Source: an uncultured Erysipelotrichaceae bacterium (GTDB lineage Bacteria; Bacillota_I; Bacilli_A; Erysipelotrichales; Erysipelotrichaceae). From it: a DNA stretch of 44,415 nucleotides. The stretch covers positions 1 to 44,415 of the forward strand of contig CAMVGT010000015.1 in the NCBI GenBank assembly GCA_947167125.1, written 5' to 3'. A program made the position numbers and the translations under genes. Positions 23,878-32,546 of this stretch are shown here, piece by piece (position 1 is the first letter of the stretch; each line of letters opens with the position of its first letter). Below the pieces are notes generated by a model. It was not told the DNA's origin. It worked only from the letters and a program-made list of their open reading frames with translations, and made no database searches.

Positions 23878-24258
23878 TTAATGAACAAGAGCTGTAAATG
23901 TGAACTGGATGAGTTTCCAGTCTTCGCTCTGCTTCTGATAGACCTCTGTCACCATGAAGTGATGGGTTGTCGGGCTGCCGTCCAGCATCAGACCGTAGTC
24001 AACATCGGTCAGCACGATCGCGGTATCGCCGAAAGCGTGGAGTTCGCGGTTATGAACAGTGATGTCTGTCGGCTGGAAGATGCCGTCTGTGTAATACTTC
24101 ACTTCCTTATCGAGATTCGCATTGGTTCCGATATGTACGAAATTGCATGCCGGATCGGCGATCGCATACATCGTTTCGCCATCCCGGTTCTTCATCGCAT
24201 TCCAGAATGCGTCAGACAGTGCAAACAGTTTTTCCTGCATATTCTTTTCCTCAGTCAT
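23878..24258 (-). CDS. NTF2-like/SnoaL-like (DUF4440-type) small protein
   Basis: A 126-residue cone-fold protein: an N-terminal helix (LFALSDAFWNAMKNRDGETMYAIAD), then strands NFVHIGTN, ITVHNRELHAFGDTAIVLTDVDYG and a closing VYQKQSEDWKLIQFTFTALV. DUF4440 proteins are small-molecule binders or minor isomerases, often beside ketosteroid or reductase genes. It overlaps the upstream aldo/keto reductase gene by 8 nt, so it is in that operon. The ATG at 24240 has a better ribosome site (GAGGAAAAG) than the one at 24258. Activity unknown. Confidence 0.8.
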   Translation of the reverse strand: MTEEKNMQEKLFALSDAFWNAMKNRDGETMYAIADPACNFVHIGTNANLDKEVKYYTDGIFQPTDITVHNRELHAFGDTAIVLTDVDYGLMLDGSPTTHHFMVTEVYQKQSEDWKLIQFTFTALVH

Positions 24259-25117
24259 GAATATTTCTTCTGTTCAGGAACTGAACAAGTTTGGGATCAA
24301 AGTGGTTGATGATTTCGGAATGATCCAGGGACTTGGCTGTGATCTGTTCCATTTCCTCATCGGTCAGTGTGAAGTCGAAGAGATCCTTGTTCTGTGCCAT
24401 TCTTTCCGGCTTTGTGCTCTTGGGAAGAATGACGACGCCTCTCTGCACATTCCATCTGAGAACAACCTGGGCTGCGCTCTTTCCGTATTTTGCGCCGATC
24501 GCAGTCAGTTCCGGATCTGTGAAGATGCCGTGCCTGCCTTCTGCCAGCGGTGCCCATGCCTCCGGCTGGATGCCGAGTTCCTTCATGTTTTCAAGGGCTG
24601 CAGTCTGGGCAAAGAACGGATGGAGTTCAACCTGGTTGACAGCCGGTCTGATTTCCACATTCTCAACAAGATTCATCAGAACATGCGGGAAGAAGTTGGA
24701 AACACCGATTGCCTTCAGTTTTCCTTCTTTATATGCATCTTCCATTGCTCTGTAGGCGGAGAAGTAATCGCCCATAGCCTGATGGAGCAGATAGAGATCG
24801 AGATATTCAAGACCGAGCTTTTCCAGGGATGTATCGATCGCCTTCTTTGCCATGTCGTAGTTCTTCATATCCTGGACCCACATCTTGGATGTGATGAACA
24901 GTTCATCTCTTGTGACAAGGCCTGTTTCAATTGCTTCCTTGATCGCAGCGCCGACTGCTTCTTCATTCATGTAGGAAGCAGCTGTGTCGAAGGAACGGTA
25001 GCCTGCCTTAATGGCATCGATCACTACTCTTTTGCATTCATCGGGATCGGGGATCTGGAAGACACCGAAGCCGACCTGAGGCATTTTTGCGCCTGTATTC
25101 AATGTTACGTATTCCAT
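24251..25117 (-). CDS. Aldo/keto reductase (AKR5-like)
   Basis: A 288-residue reductase of the 2,5-diketogluconate reductase type. The tetrad pieces are FDTAASYMNEE (Asp/Tyr), ITSKMWVQD (Lys) and YLLHQAMGD (His). The NADP-binding end VVILPKSTKPERMAQN is near 235. RBS GGAG lies 8 nt before ATG. It follows a close paralogue (25129-25974) by 11 nt and overlaps the NTF2-like gene, giving an AKR-AKR-NTF2 operon. The shared beginnings (MEYVTLNTGAKMP / MEYLTLNNGHKMP) point to tandem duplication. The substrate is unknown. Confidence 0.93.
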   Translation of the reverse strand: MEYVTLNTGAKMPQVGFGVFQIPDPDECKRVVIDAIKAGYRSFDTAASYMNEEAVGAAIKEAIETGLVTRDELFITSKMWVQDMKNYDMAKKAIDTSLEKLGLEYLDLYLLHQAMGDYFSAYRAMEDAYKEGKLKAIGVSNFFPHVLMNLVENVEIRPAVNQVELHPFFAQTAALENMKELGIQPEAWAPLAEGRHGIFTDPELTAIGAKYGKSAAQVVLRWNVQRGVVILPKSTKPERMAQNKDLFDFTLTDEEMEQITAKSLDHSEIINHFDPKLVQFLNRRNIHD

Positions 25118-25128
25118 GTTTGTTCTCC

Positions 25129-25974
25129 TTATTCCTGGGCACTGAAGTCCATTGCCATTTTTGCGTATTTCTGTGCGTCTTCAATTGTCGCGTTGTAGTA
25201 GCGGACGTTCTTGTCAACCGCAGCGATCTCTGCCATTTCCTCATCTGTCAGAGAGAAATCGAAGATGTTGAAGTTGTCTCTGATATGAGCCGGATTCTTT
25301 GAGCCCGGGAAAATGACATTGCCGGACTGTACATGCCATCTCAGAATGATCTGGGCATTGGATTTGCCGTACTTTTCAGCCAGCTTTGTGAAGACCGGTT
25401 CATTGATCAGATTCTTATCGCCGTGTCCGAGCGGATACCATGCCATCAGACCCATGCCTGTTTCCGCAAGAACCTTCTTCAGTTCTGTCTGCGGATAGTA
25501 AGGATGTGCTTCAACCTGAACCATCTGCGGTTTGATCTCAGCTGTTTCAATGATTTCCTTCAGCCAGTCAATCGGGAAGTTGGAAACGCCGAGCGCTTTG
25601 ACTTTGCCTTCCTTATAGGCTTTTTCCATCATCTTATAGCCTGCTCTCCAGTCGCCTGCCGGCTGATGGAGGAAGAGCAGATCGACATAATCCGTGCCGA
25701 GTCTTGCCAGTGTTTCATCAATTGCATTTTCATCTGTGTAAACTGTCGGCCATAATTTTGTGACAAGGAAGATGTCTTCTCTTGCGACGCCGCTCTTTGC
25801 GATGGCACGGCCGACTGCTCTTTCATTCATATAGCCGTTGGCAGTGTCGATGAGACGGATGCCGTCAGCCAGAGCGCTGAGGACGGAGAGTTCAGTTTCT
25901 TCAGGATTAAGAAGGAAGACTCCGATTCCTGCCATCGGCATTTTGTGTCCGTTGTTGAGTGTCAAGTATTCCAT
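25129..25974 (-). CDS. Aldo/keto reductase (AKR5-like), first gene of AKR-AKR-NTF2 operon
   Basis: A 281-residue reductase with tetrad pieces LIDTANGYMNE (Asp/Tyr), LVTKLWPTV (Lys) and LLFLHQPAGD (His), and the NADP-binding end NVIFPGSKNPAHIRDN. The start at 25974 is supported by AAGGAGAT 9 nt upstream and by the paralogue's start; the frame extends 47 codons further without family-like sequence. It is divergent from a LysR gene (26088), its likely regulator. A possible promoter on the minus strand is TTGTAC (26032-26027) with TATCCT 18 nt on. Confidence 0.93.
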   Translation of the reverse strand: MEYLTLNNGHKMPMAGIGVFLLNPEETELSVLSALADGIRLIDTANGYMNERAVGRAIAKSGVAREDIFLVTKLWPTVYTDENAIDETLARLGTDYVDLLFLHQPAGDWRAGYKMMEKAYKEGKVKALGVSNFPIDWLKEIIETAEIKPQMVQVEAHPYYPQTELKKVLAETGMGLMAWYPLGHGDKNLINEPVFTKLAEKYGKSNAQIILRWHVQSGNVIFPGSKNPAHIRDNFNIFDFSLTDEEMAEIAAVDKNVRYYNATIEDAQKYAKMAMDFSAQE

Positions 25975-26054
25975 ATTTCTGTATCTCCTTTTGTTTACAC
26001 TTACAGGATAATGATTTTTCAACCCCTTGTACAATGCCGGTTGGTTAACTGTGC

Positions 26055-26060
26055 TATAAT
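26055..26060 (+). promoter_or_regulatory. -10 box (TATAAT) of the second LysR gene
   Basis: A consensus TATAAT lies 27 nt before the LysR ATG. At 17 nt upstream there is no good -35 (CAATGC), so the promoter may need an activator or be weak. Confidence 0.5.
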
Positions 26061-26087
26061 CAAAACGCATAGTGAAGGAGTGCTGAA

Positions 26088-26957
26088 ATGATTGAAACCT
26101 ATCTTCTGGAAGCACTGTGTGCTTTCCATGACTGCGGCACGCTCTCTGCAGCAGCTGAATACCTCCACATTTCCCAGCCGGCTTTAAGCCGTTCCATGCA
26201 GAAGCTTGAAGACATTCTCGGCGTCAGTCTGTTTGAAAGGACAAAAAACAGAATCACCCTCAATGAAACCGGAAAAATGGCAGCTGCCATGGCTGCCAGA
26301 ATTCTCGAATCCCAGCAGGACATGATCACTGCCATCCGGAATTATGATTCTTCCCTGCATACTGTTTCTGCCGGCTACTGCACGCCGGGACCGATGATGG
26401 AAATGCCCCTGCATCTGACCCAGATCTATCCGAAGATGAAAGTCTCTTCGGAGATGGAAAGCGAAGTGGATCTTCTGAAAGGACTCAGAAACGGAAAATA
26501 CGGTTTTGTCATCCTGTCCCATGCATATGAGGATCCGGATACCGTCTGTATTCCCTGCGGCAGCGAGTCACTGTATTTTTCCCTGATTCCTGCCCATCCG
26601 GCTGCGCTTTTCAAAGATCAGGGACTGACCTTCAGCCAGATGAACGGTGAAACTTTCGTCATGGCCGGTGACATCGGCGTATGGAAGGATCTGACAGAAA
26701 AGATGCTGCCGGATTCAAGATTTGTTCTGCAGGATTCCCTGGAAGCTTTAAGTGCTGTAATCAATGCGTCCACCCTTCCGGCTTTTGCATCGGATCTGAC
26801 AATCCGTCTGTTCCGCTCAAGGGAAAACAGCAGCCGTATTTTCATTAAAATTCTCGATCCCGAAGCAACCATTCACTATCATTGCGTAATGCTGCGAAAA
26901 AACACTGCGCGCTATGAGAAGCTGATCAGTTTCCTGAATGAACGGAATGAATCATAA
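26088..26957 (+). CDS. LysR-family transcriptional regulator
   Basis: A 289-residue LysR-type regulator: an N-terminal HTH (ALCAFHDCGTLSAAAEYL, SQPALSRSMQKLE) and a C-terminal type 2 periplasmic-binding-like effector domain (about 90-289). GAAGGAG precedes the ATG. It is divergent from the AKR-AKR-NTF2 operon with 113 bp between the starts, so it probably controls those reductases in response to their substrate. It is tail-to-tail with another aldo/keto reductase gene; a hairpin separates them. Confidence 0.93.
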   Translation: MIETYLLEALCAFHDCGTLSAAAEYLHISQPALSRSMQKLEDILGVSLFERTKNRITLNETGKMAAAMAARILESQQDMITAIRNYDSSLHTVSAGYCTPGPMMEMPLHLTQIYPKMKVSSEMESEVDLLKGLRNGKYGFVILSHAYEDPDTVCIPCGSESLYFSLIPAHPAALFKDQGLTFSQMNGETFVMAGDIGVWKDLTEKMLPDSRFVLQDSLEALSAVINASTLPAFASDLTIRLFRSRENSSRIFIKILDPEATIHYHCVMLRKNTARYEKLISFLNERNES

Positions 26958-26981
26958 AAGATGCCGGTCATCTGACCGGCA
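26958..26981 (-). terminator. Terminator at the end of the NTF2-cyclophilin-flavodoxin-AKR operon
   Basis: TGCCGGTCA (26962-26970) and TGACCGGCA (26973-26981) form a 9-bp stem. On the minus strand TCTTTTATG follows. Confidence 0.7.
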
Positions 26982-26988
26982 CCGTGAT

Positions 26989-27942
26989 CTACAGCTGGTT
27001 GAGCAGCGAATCGATTTTTTCAATTTCTTCCACGGTGAGATTCACATCCGCTGCGGAAGCATTTTCTTTCAGACGCAATGATTTTCTGGTACCGGGAATC
27101 GGAACGATATACGGTTTCCGGTCAATCATCCATGCCAGTGAAACCGCCGCGTCACTGACTCCTCTTTCCTGCGCCAGTGTGTGAATCAGTTTCAGCAGTT
27201 CACTGTACGCGTCGAAGCCTTCATCTGTATACTGCTTCATATGGCTTCTGAAATCGAGAGGATCTGTAAAATGATCCTTTTTTGTATAGGCACCGGAAAG
27301 GAATCCGTTTGCCAAAGGACTGAAAGCGACCAGACCGATATTCAGCTCTTCCAGCACCGGAAACATGGATTCATATTCCCTTGTGATCATTGAATAGCGG
27401 TTCTGGATCGCAGTGACCGGACAGATTGCATTTGCACGCCTGAGATATTCCTCATCGGTTTCGGAAATGCCCCAATGCGTGATCTTGCCTTCTTTCATCA
27501 GTTCCTTCATCGTTTCCGCGACTTCTTCCGGAGAAACATTTTCATCGATTCTGTGCTGATAATAAAGATCGATATGATCGGTTTTCAGTTTTGTAAGCGA
27601 TCCTTCGACGGAACGGCGGATGGATGATGGAGAACTGTCGCGGATCATCTTTCCGTTTTCGTCCCAGAAGACTCCGCATTTGGTAGCGATCACGGCCTGA
27701 TCGCGGATATCTTTGAGTGCTTTGCCGACAAGTTCCTCATTGTATGCAATACTGCCGTCCGGATTGATGCCGGTATAGCATTCGGCCGTGTCAAACATGG
27801 TATAGCCCATGTCAAATGCTTCATGAATGCGCTCAATCATTTCCTTTTCATCGGAAGGAGCGCCATAGGCATGGGTCATACCCATGCAGCCGAGAGATAC
27901 TGCGGATACTTTCAGATCTTTGCCAAGTGTTCTGTATTTCAT
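26989..27942 (-). CDS. Aldo/keto reductase (AKR13/YhdN-like)
   Basis: A 317-residue reductase of a different subfamily from its neighbours: MKYRTLGKDLKVSAVSLGCMGMTHAYG at the start, FDTAECYTG (Asp/Tyr), VIATKCGVFWD (Lys) and LYYQHRIDENVSPEE (His), then YIVPIPGTRKSLRLKEN for NADP. This is the YhdN/PLR-type group. ATGA overlap with the flavodoxin-HbpS gene shows translational coupling. It is the last gene of a four-gene operon (NTF2-like, cyclophilin-like, flavodoxin-HbpS, AKR). Its stop is TAG. Confidence 0.93.
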   Translation of the reverse strand: MKYRTLGKDLKVSAVSLGCMGMTHAYGAPSDEKEMIERIHEAFDMGYTMFDTAECYTGINPDGSIAYNEELVGKALKDIRDQAVIATKCGVFWDENGKMIRDSSPSSIRRSVEGSLTKLKTDHIDLYYQHRIDENVSPEEVAETMKELMKEGKITHWGISETDEEYLRRANAICPVTAIQNRYSMITREYESMFPVLEELNIGLVAFSPLANGFLSGAYTKKDHFTDPLDFRSHMKQYTDEGFDAYSELLKLIHTLAQERGVSDAAVSLAWMIDRKPYIVPIPGTRKSLRLKENASAADVNLTVEEIEKIDSLLNQL

Positions 27943-28877
27943 TTTCCTGCCTTTACCCTTTCCAAAGCTTCCATCAGAAGATCATGGTCTTCCCTATGGC
28001 GCAATCCGCTGACAATGAATGCGCCATGGTTTTCCCCGTTTACGATATAGGGAACTGCACCTCCGAACGGTGCCTGTGTTTCATCCTGTGCAAGTTCCGG
28101 ATATTCCTGTGCATGCCAGTAAAGTTCAATCGAAGGTTTCCCGGTTGTCTTTACGGTTTTTTCCTTGCGGTCCAGGAATTCAATGCCGGCTGCTGTTCCG
28201 TCAATGAACTGACAGATAATATTGTCATCATAGGTCACGCGGACCTTGACCGGTCTGCCGTATTTTTCCTTTGCGATTGTACGGACTGCATTCAGAAATT
28301 CCCAGGAGGTTTCCCAGCTGAATTCACGGAATTCATAGACCGGTTTCTTCAAGCCTTCCATCTGTACCGTTTTCCATGCCCAGTCCTGAATCTGTTTCAT
28401 CGAATCATTGACTTCATGGCCAAGGACTTCCATGCCTTCCAGGATCACAGCGCCGGGACATTCTTTTTTCAGATCATCCAGCGCATTGGCAAATCCGCTT
28501 CCGCCGCTTGTGACAAGCGGTGCAATGACTTTCCCGTTCCAGTCATAATGATCCAGGAATGTGAATACCGGCATCGGCATGGTTGCCCACCAGTTCGGAA
28601 AGCAGAGGAAGATGACATCATATTGGTCAATGCTTTCGGGATAAGCCTTGATTGCCGGTCTTTCATTGCGGTCGAATTCCTCTTTGGCTTCATAAATCAT
28701 TTTCATATGATCCGGATTGTAGACACGGACCGGTTCAATCTCAAACAGATCGCCGCCGGTGACCTGCTGAATAAATTCCGCCGCGCAATTGGTATAGCCT
28801 TTTTCCAGATTTACGATTTTCATTCCCGGGGCGATGTTTTCACCTTTCATGGAAAGAAACACTGTCAGTACATTCAT
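27939..28877 (-). CDS. Flavodoxin fused to an HbpS/UPF0303-like (heme-degrading family) domain
   Basis: 312 residues. Residues 1-165 are a long-chain flavodoxin: MNVLTVFLSMKGENIAPGMK (FMN loop region), YDVIFLCFPNWWATMPMPVF, PLVTSGGSGFANAL. Residues 175-312 resemble PF03928/UPF0303 (HbpS, GlcG, YBR137W): ELAKE-like TIAKEKYGRPVKVRVTYD, then APFGGAVPYIVNGENHGAFI and VSGLRHREDHDLLMEAL. HbpS-like domains bind heme or small ligands; the flavodoxin would bring electrons. I chose the ATG at 28877, which has GAGAGG 9 nt upstream; starts at 28883 and 28904 are possible. It overlaps the downstream reductase gene by ATGA. Confidence 0.78.
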   Translation of the reverse strand: MNVLTVFLSMKGENIAPGMKIVNLEKGYTNCAAEFIQQVTGGDLFEIEPVRVYNPDHMKMIYEAKEEFDRNERPAIKAYPESIDQYDVIFLCFPNWWATMPMPVFTFLDHYDWNGKVIAPLVTSGGSGFANALDDLKKECPGAVILEGMEVLGHEVNDSMKQIQDWAWKTVQMEGLKKPVYEFREFSWETSWEFLNAVRTIAKEKYGRPVKVRVTYDDNIICQFIDGTAAGIEFLDRKEKTVKTTGKPSIELYWHAQEYPELAQDETQAPFGGAVPYIVNGENHGAFIVSGLRHREDHDLLMEALERVKAGK

Positions 28878-28893
28878 ATGCATTTCCCTCTCT

Positions 28894-29241
28894 TTATTTT
28901 TCAACTGTCACATAGAGCGGTTCATCCGCTCTTTTCAGGATTTCCGTAAACTCCGGATCCGAAACAGTGCCGACATATGTAACGGTATACGGTGAAATAT
29001 CCGATGTCCTGTAATTGAGGCATAAGACATTCCATCCTTCGTAATAGTAGATTTCATTGGGCTGCGTATGGGAAACTTTCCTGCCGTCATTGCGCGGCTT
29101 TGAAGGAAGTTTTCCGGTAAATTCCACATCGCCGTTTCTGCGCATTCTGAATTCCATCGGCAGCATCGCCTCAATATCCCGAAATGTGCCGCTTTCCTCA
29201 CATTCGGCTGCAAATGTTTTTCCATTCAGTATCACTTTCAT
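28894..29241 (-). CDS. Cyclophilin-like fold small protein (PF18050-like)
   Basis: 115 residues, beta-rich: MKVILNGKTFAAECEESGTF, a middle EFTGKLPSKPRND, YYYEGWNVLCLNYRTS, and the closing VTYVGTVSDPEFTEILKRAD. This matches the short bacterial 'cyclophilin-like' domain, which lacks known isomerase activity and often accompanies flavodoxin and reductase genes. The ATG at 29241 begins 2 nt after the upstream TGA; a start at 29280 with a better ribosome site (AAGGAAGGG) would overlap that gene by 37 nt and add 13 residues. Role unknown. Confidence 0.75.
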   Translation of the reverse strand: MKVILNGKTFAAECEESGTFRDIEAMLPMEFRMRRNGDVEFTGKLPSKPRNDGRKVSHTQPNEIYYYEGWNVLCLNYRTSDISPYTVTYVGTVSDPEFTEILKRADEPLYVTVEK

Positions 29242-29243
29242 AT

Positions 29244-29612
29244 TCAGTATGTGGATGCCTTTGACAGAGTCATCTTCCATTTCCCTTCCTTTTTCACAAA
29301 TTCACAGTCCAGCCGCAGTCTCCAGACATGTTTCGAGCCGCCGTAAACTGCCGCCTCCACTTTTGTATCGCCGCGCATATACGCATGATCGCCATTGATT
29401 CTGACATCTGCGTGTTCATGTTCGCACCAGTAGTAATTCAGTGTTCCGTCCATTACCGCGTCGAAGTATTCCTGACGGTTCATCTTTACACCGGTCATAT
29501 GGATCAGAATATAGGACTCATCGAGAAACTGTTTCAGATACGGGATATCCTTGCGGATTTCCCCGTCATACATTGCTTCATAGCAGCGGATGATTTCTTC
29601 TCTGTCGCTCAT
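29244..29612 (-). CDS. NTF2-like/DUF4440-type small protein
   Basis: 122 residues of the NTF2 cone fold: EIIRCYEAMYDGEIRKDIPYL at the start, SYILIHMTGVKMNRQEYFDAV, ADVRINGDHAYMRGDTKVEAAVYGG, LDCEFVKKEGKWKMTLSKAS at the end. It is a paralogue-type relative of the gene at 23878-24258. First gene of the four-gene operon ending at 26989. GGAGGGATG-like purines precede the ATG. Members bind small hydrophobic ligands; the enzymatic role here is unknown. Confidence 0.82.
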   Translation of the reverse strand: MSDREEIIRCYEAMYDGEIRKDIPYLKQFLDESYILIHMTGVKMNRQEYFDAVMDGTLNYYWCEHEHADVRINGDHAYMRGDTKVEAAVYGGSKHVWRLRLDCEFVKKEGKWKMTLSKASTY

Positions 29613-29644
29613 CTTTCATCCCTCCTGCTTCTATGGTAATCAGA

Positions 29645-29669
29645 AGAAAAAGACGGAACAATTCCGCCT
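29645..29669 (-). terminator. Second terminator after the double-flavodoxin gene
   Basis: On the minus strand AGGCGGAA (29669-29662) pairs with TTCCGTCT (29658-29651), then TTTTCTT. It lies about 30 nt downstream of another terminator. Confidence 0.7.
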
Positions 29670-29699
29670 TCTGAACTGGTATATCAGTGAAACTTATGG

Positions 29700-29726
29700 A
29701 AAAAGGAACGGATATGCACCGTTCCT
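29700..29726 (-). terminator. First terminator after the double-flavodoxin gene
   Basis: On the minus strand AGGAACGG (29726-29719) pairs with CCGTTCCT (29711-29704), followed by TTTTCC. Together with the hairpin at 29645 it isolates the downstream operon. Confidence 0.75.
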
Positions 29727-29734
29727 GAAATCTG

Positions 29735-31081
29735 CTATTTCGCTTTGTCCACAATACGCTTATAGGGCATGATCATGCCTTCGGTCATCTTTGAACCGAT
29801 TTTCTTTGAAAGCTTCGGATTGCGCATCACGGATCCCACCAGATACATCGCCGCGATCTTTCCCTTCTGCTTCTGCGGGAAATCATAGAAGCCATGTTCC
29901 TTATAGAATTCATGATCCGCTTTCATGAGTCCCTGCATCTGATAAATCAGATCGCGGAATACCTTTAATCCGCCGACACCGTAGAAATTCTTCGGCGGCT
30001 GATACTGATACCGGTATGCATAGCTTAAAGCTGCCGCTGCCTGATCGGTTTCCCTGTCAGGATCATGTTCGCTTGACGCGACTGCCGCAAGATAATTTCC
30101 GCCGACCTGTGCTCTTGCCTCAATCAGGGTTTTCAGATTCGCTTCTTCATCAAGATGGCCGTCAATCAGATATGCGACAGGCTTGCCCATCGTCACGGTG
30201 CGGTGGCCGTTGCAGAACTGTCTGTCATCAAACATCTTGAAGCGGGAACCCATGGAATGATCTTTGATTTCAAATGCATATACCAATGCGTCAGCTGTCT
30301 GGATGGTATTGCGCAGATAATCATCAAACCCGTCTTTGTAAATGCATTTGCCGTCTGAAGCACAATGGAAACATCCGAGACATCCGCCGTCAAACGGGAA
30401 TTCTTCAATATTGACAAGATTTACCTGCATCGCAAGTTTCTTCTCAAACCGCTCAACCATTTTCCTTAAGCGGACGGAATCTTCCTTCAGATCCGCAATG
30501 ATCACTGCCCTGCCTGCTTTCGCCGCTCCCTGAATCTCTTCAGCATCCGAAGGCATTTTCAGATCTTCCGTATGAACAAATCGGGTAACAGGTTCAAAGA
30601 AGCCGTTTTCCATAGACCATAGAACATAGCGGAAGAAGGAAAGTGCTTCCTGCTGTCCCTGTTCCTTCATCAGATCTTCCATGTCAGCGGATAATCCGCG
30701 GACATATTTCAGAGAGAGATCATTGCAGTTATCCTGAATGAACGCATGGGCTGTCATGTCATAGAAATGCTTGGATGTAGTGATCTGGGTGGCATATTTC
30801 CCTCCTAAATCAATTCCATGTTCTTTGATCAGTTCAATGAAAAGGTGCAGCTGGGAAGGAACCAGGAAGGTATAGACCGGATAGCAGAAAAGAATCAGAT
30901 CTGCTTCCTTCAGCTTCGATTCGCACTCTGAAAAATCCTTTTCATACGATTTGATTCTCTGTCCGACGTCCAGGACTTCAAATTCGCACTGCGGAAAAAA
31001 CTTCTGAATATAGAAAACGGTATAGAGCGTAATACTGTTCTGCCCGGAAGGCGAACCGTTCAATACAAGTACTTTAATCAT
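29735..31081 (-). CDS. Two-domain flavodoxin-fold NAD(P)H oxidoreductase
   Basis: 448 residues. Residues 1-180 form one flavodoxin-like domain: MIKVLVLNGSPSGQNSITL (FMN loop), EADLILFCYPVYTFLVPSQ. Residues 185-400 form a second: AGRAVIIADL, then GGCLGCFHCASDGKCIYKDG and DALVYAFEIKDHSMGSRFK, where the Cys-rich block matches NADPH-dependent FMN reductases. The C-terminal 50 residues are basic (MTEGMIMPYKRIVDKAK). Two fused flavodoxin units may hold two FMNs or have one degenerate. I chose the ATG at 31081 (AGAGAAAG upstream). A 7-bp hairpin (31097-31114) lies in the leader. Stop is TAG, then two terminators. Confidence 0.82.
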   Translation of the reverse strand: MIKVLVLNGSPSGQNSITLYTVFYIQKFFPQCEFEVLDVGQRIKSYEKDFSECESKLKEADLILFCYPVYTFLVPSQLHLFIELIKEHGIDLGGKYATQITTSKHFYDMTAHAFIQDNCNDLSLKYVRGLSADMEDLMKEQGQQEALSFFRYVLWSMENGFFEPVTRFVHTEDLKMPSDAEEIQGAAKAGRAVIIADLKEDSVRLRKMVERFEKKLAMQVNLVNIEEFPFDGGCLGCFHCASDGKCIYKDGFDDYLRNTIQTADALVYAFEIKDHSMGSRFKMFDDRQFCNGHRTVTMGKPVAYLIDGHLDEEANLKTLIEARAQVGGNYLAAVASSEHDPDRETDQAAAALSYAYRYQYQPPKNFYGVGGLKVFRDLIYQMQGLMKADHEFYKEHGFYDFPQKQKGKIAAMYLVGSVMRNPKLSKKIGSKMTEGMIMPYKRIVDKAK

Positions 31082-31169
31082 GATCTTTCTCTTTTCACTG
31101 CTTTTTGAAGCAGTTTCTCCATGCACCTATTTTAGCTGAGAAAGCGGAAGAAAAGAACAGAAACACGAA

Positions 31170-31204
31170 GAAAAACAATGCCATGCAGGATATCCCGCAT
31201 GGCA
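31170..31204 (-). terminator. Terminator downstream of tRNA-Gly(CCC)
   Basis: TGCCATGC (31179-31186) pairs with GCATGGCA (31197-31204), with an inner GGAT/ATCC stem. TTGTTTTTC follows on the minus strand. It lies about 135 nt after the tRNA. Confidence 0.75.
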
Positions 31205-31338
31205 CTGTCTTATTTGGCTATTTCCGGATCATGTGTTCCGGCATTTTTTTACAGATTATCTGGAATATCTGCAGAGGAATGTAACGACGTGTTCTCTTAA
31301 GCAGTCAAGCTTCGGTCCGAATCCGCCGGTCATGTGTA
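31205..31338. other. Region between tRNA-Gly 3' end and its terminator, no gene assigned
   Basis: About 134 bases transcribed with the tRNA. They hold a small hairpin (CCGGA/TCCGG followed by CATTTTTTT on the plus strand) and a 25-codon minus-strand frame opening 6 nt after the tRNA CCA. That frame has no ribosome site, so I make no gene call. Confidence 0.4.
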
Positions 31339-31412
31339 TGGAGCGGCGTACGGGAATCGAACCCGCGTATTCAGCTTGGGAAGCTGACATTCTGCCGTTG
31401 AATTAACGCCGC
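31339..31412 (-). tRNA. tRNA-Gly (anticodon CCC)
   Basis: A 74-base cloverleaf with encoded CCA. The acceptor GCGGCGT pairs with ACGCCGC. The anticodon loop is TTCCCAA and the T loop is TTCGATT. It has its own terminator downstream. Confidence 0.95.
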
Positions 31413-31440
31413 ATTGCTTTTGTATTATAGCACCATCTTT

Positions 31441-31468
31441 GCAGTTTTTGCGATAAACGGTATATAAT
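31441..31468 (+). promoter_or_regulatory. mutY promoter placed for a leaderless message
   Basis: TTGCAG (31439-31444), an 18-bp spacer and consensus TATAAT (31463-31468). The ATG begins 8 nt after the hexamer, where transcription should start. Confidence 0.65.
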
Positions 31469-31475
31469 CCGCTGT

Positions 31476-32546
<1,071 letters not shown>

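Noticed and set aside
24122..25198. Plus-strand open frame of 358 codons opposite an aldo/keto reductase
   Set aside because: Antisense shadow of a gene with an intact catalytic tetrad.
27816..28949. Plus-strand open frame of 377 codons opposite the flavodoxin-HbpS gene
   Set aside because: Cys/Phe-rich shadow of real coding sequence on the other strand.
31259..31336. 25-codon minus-strand frame starting just after tRNA-Gly
   Set aside because: No ribosome site, too short to judge, and it lies in the tRNA trailer.
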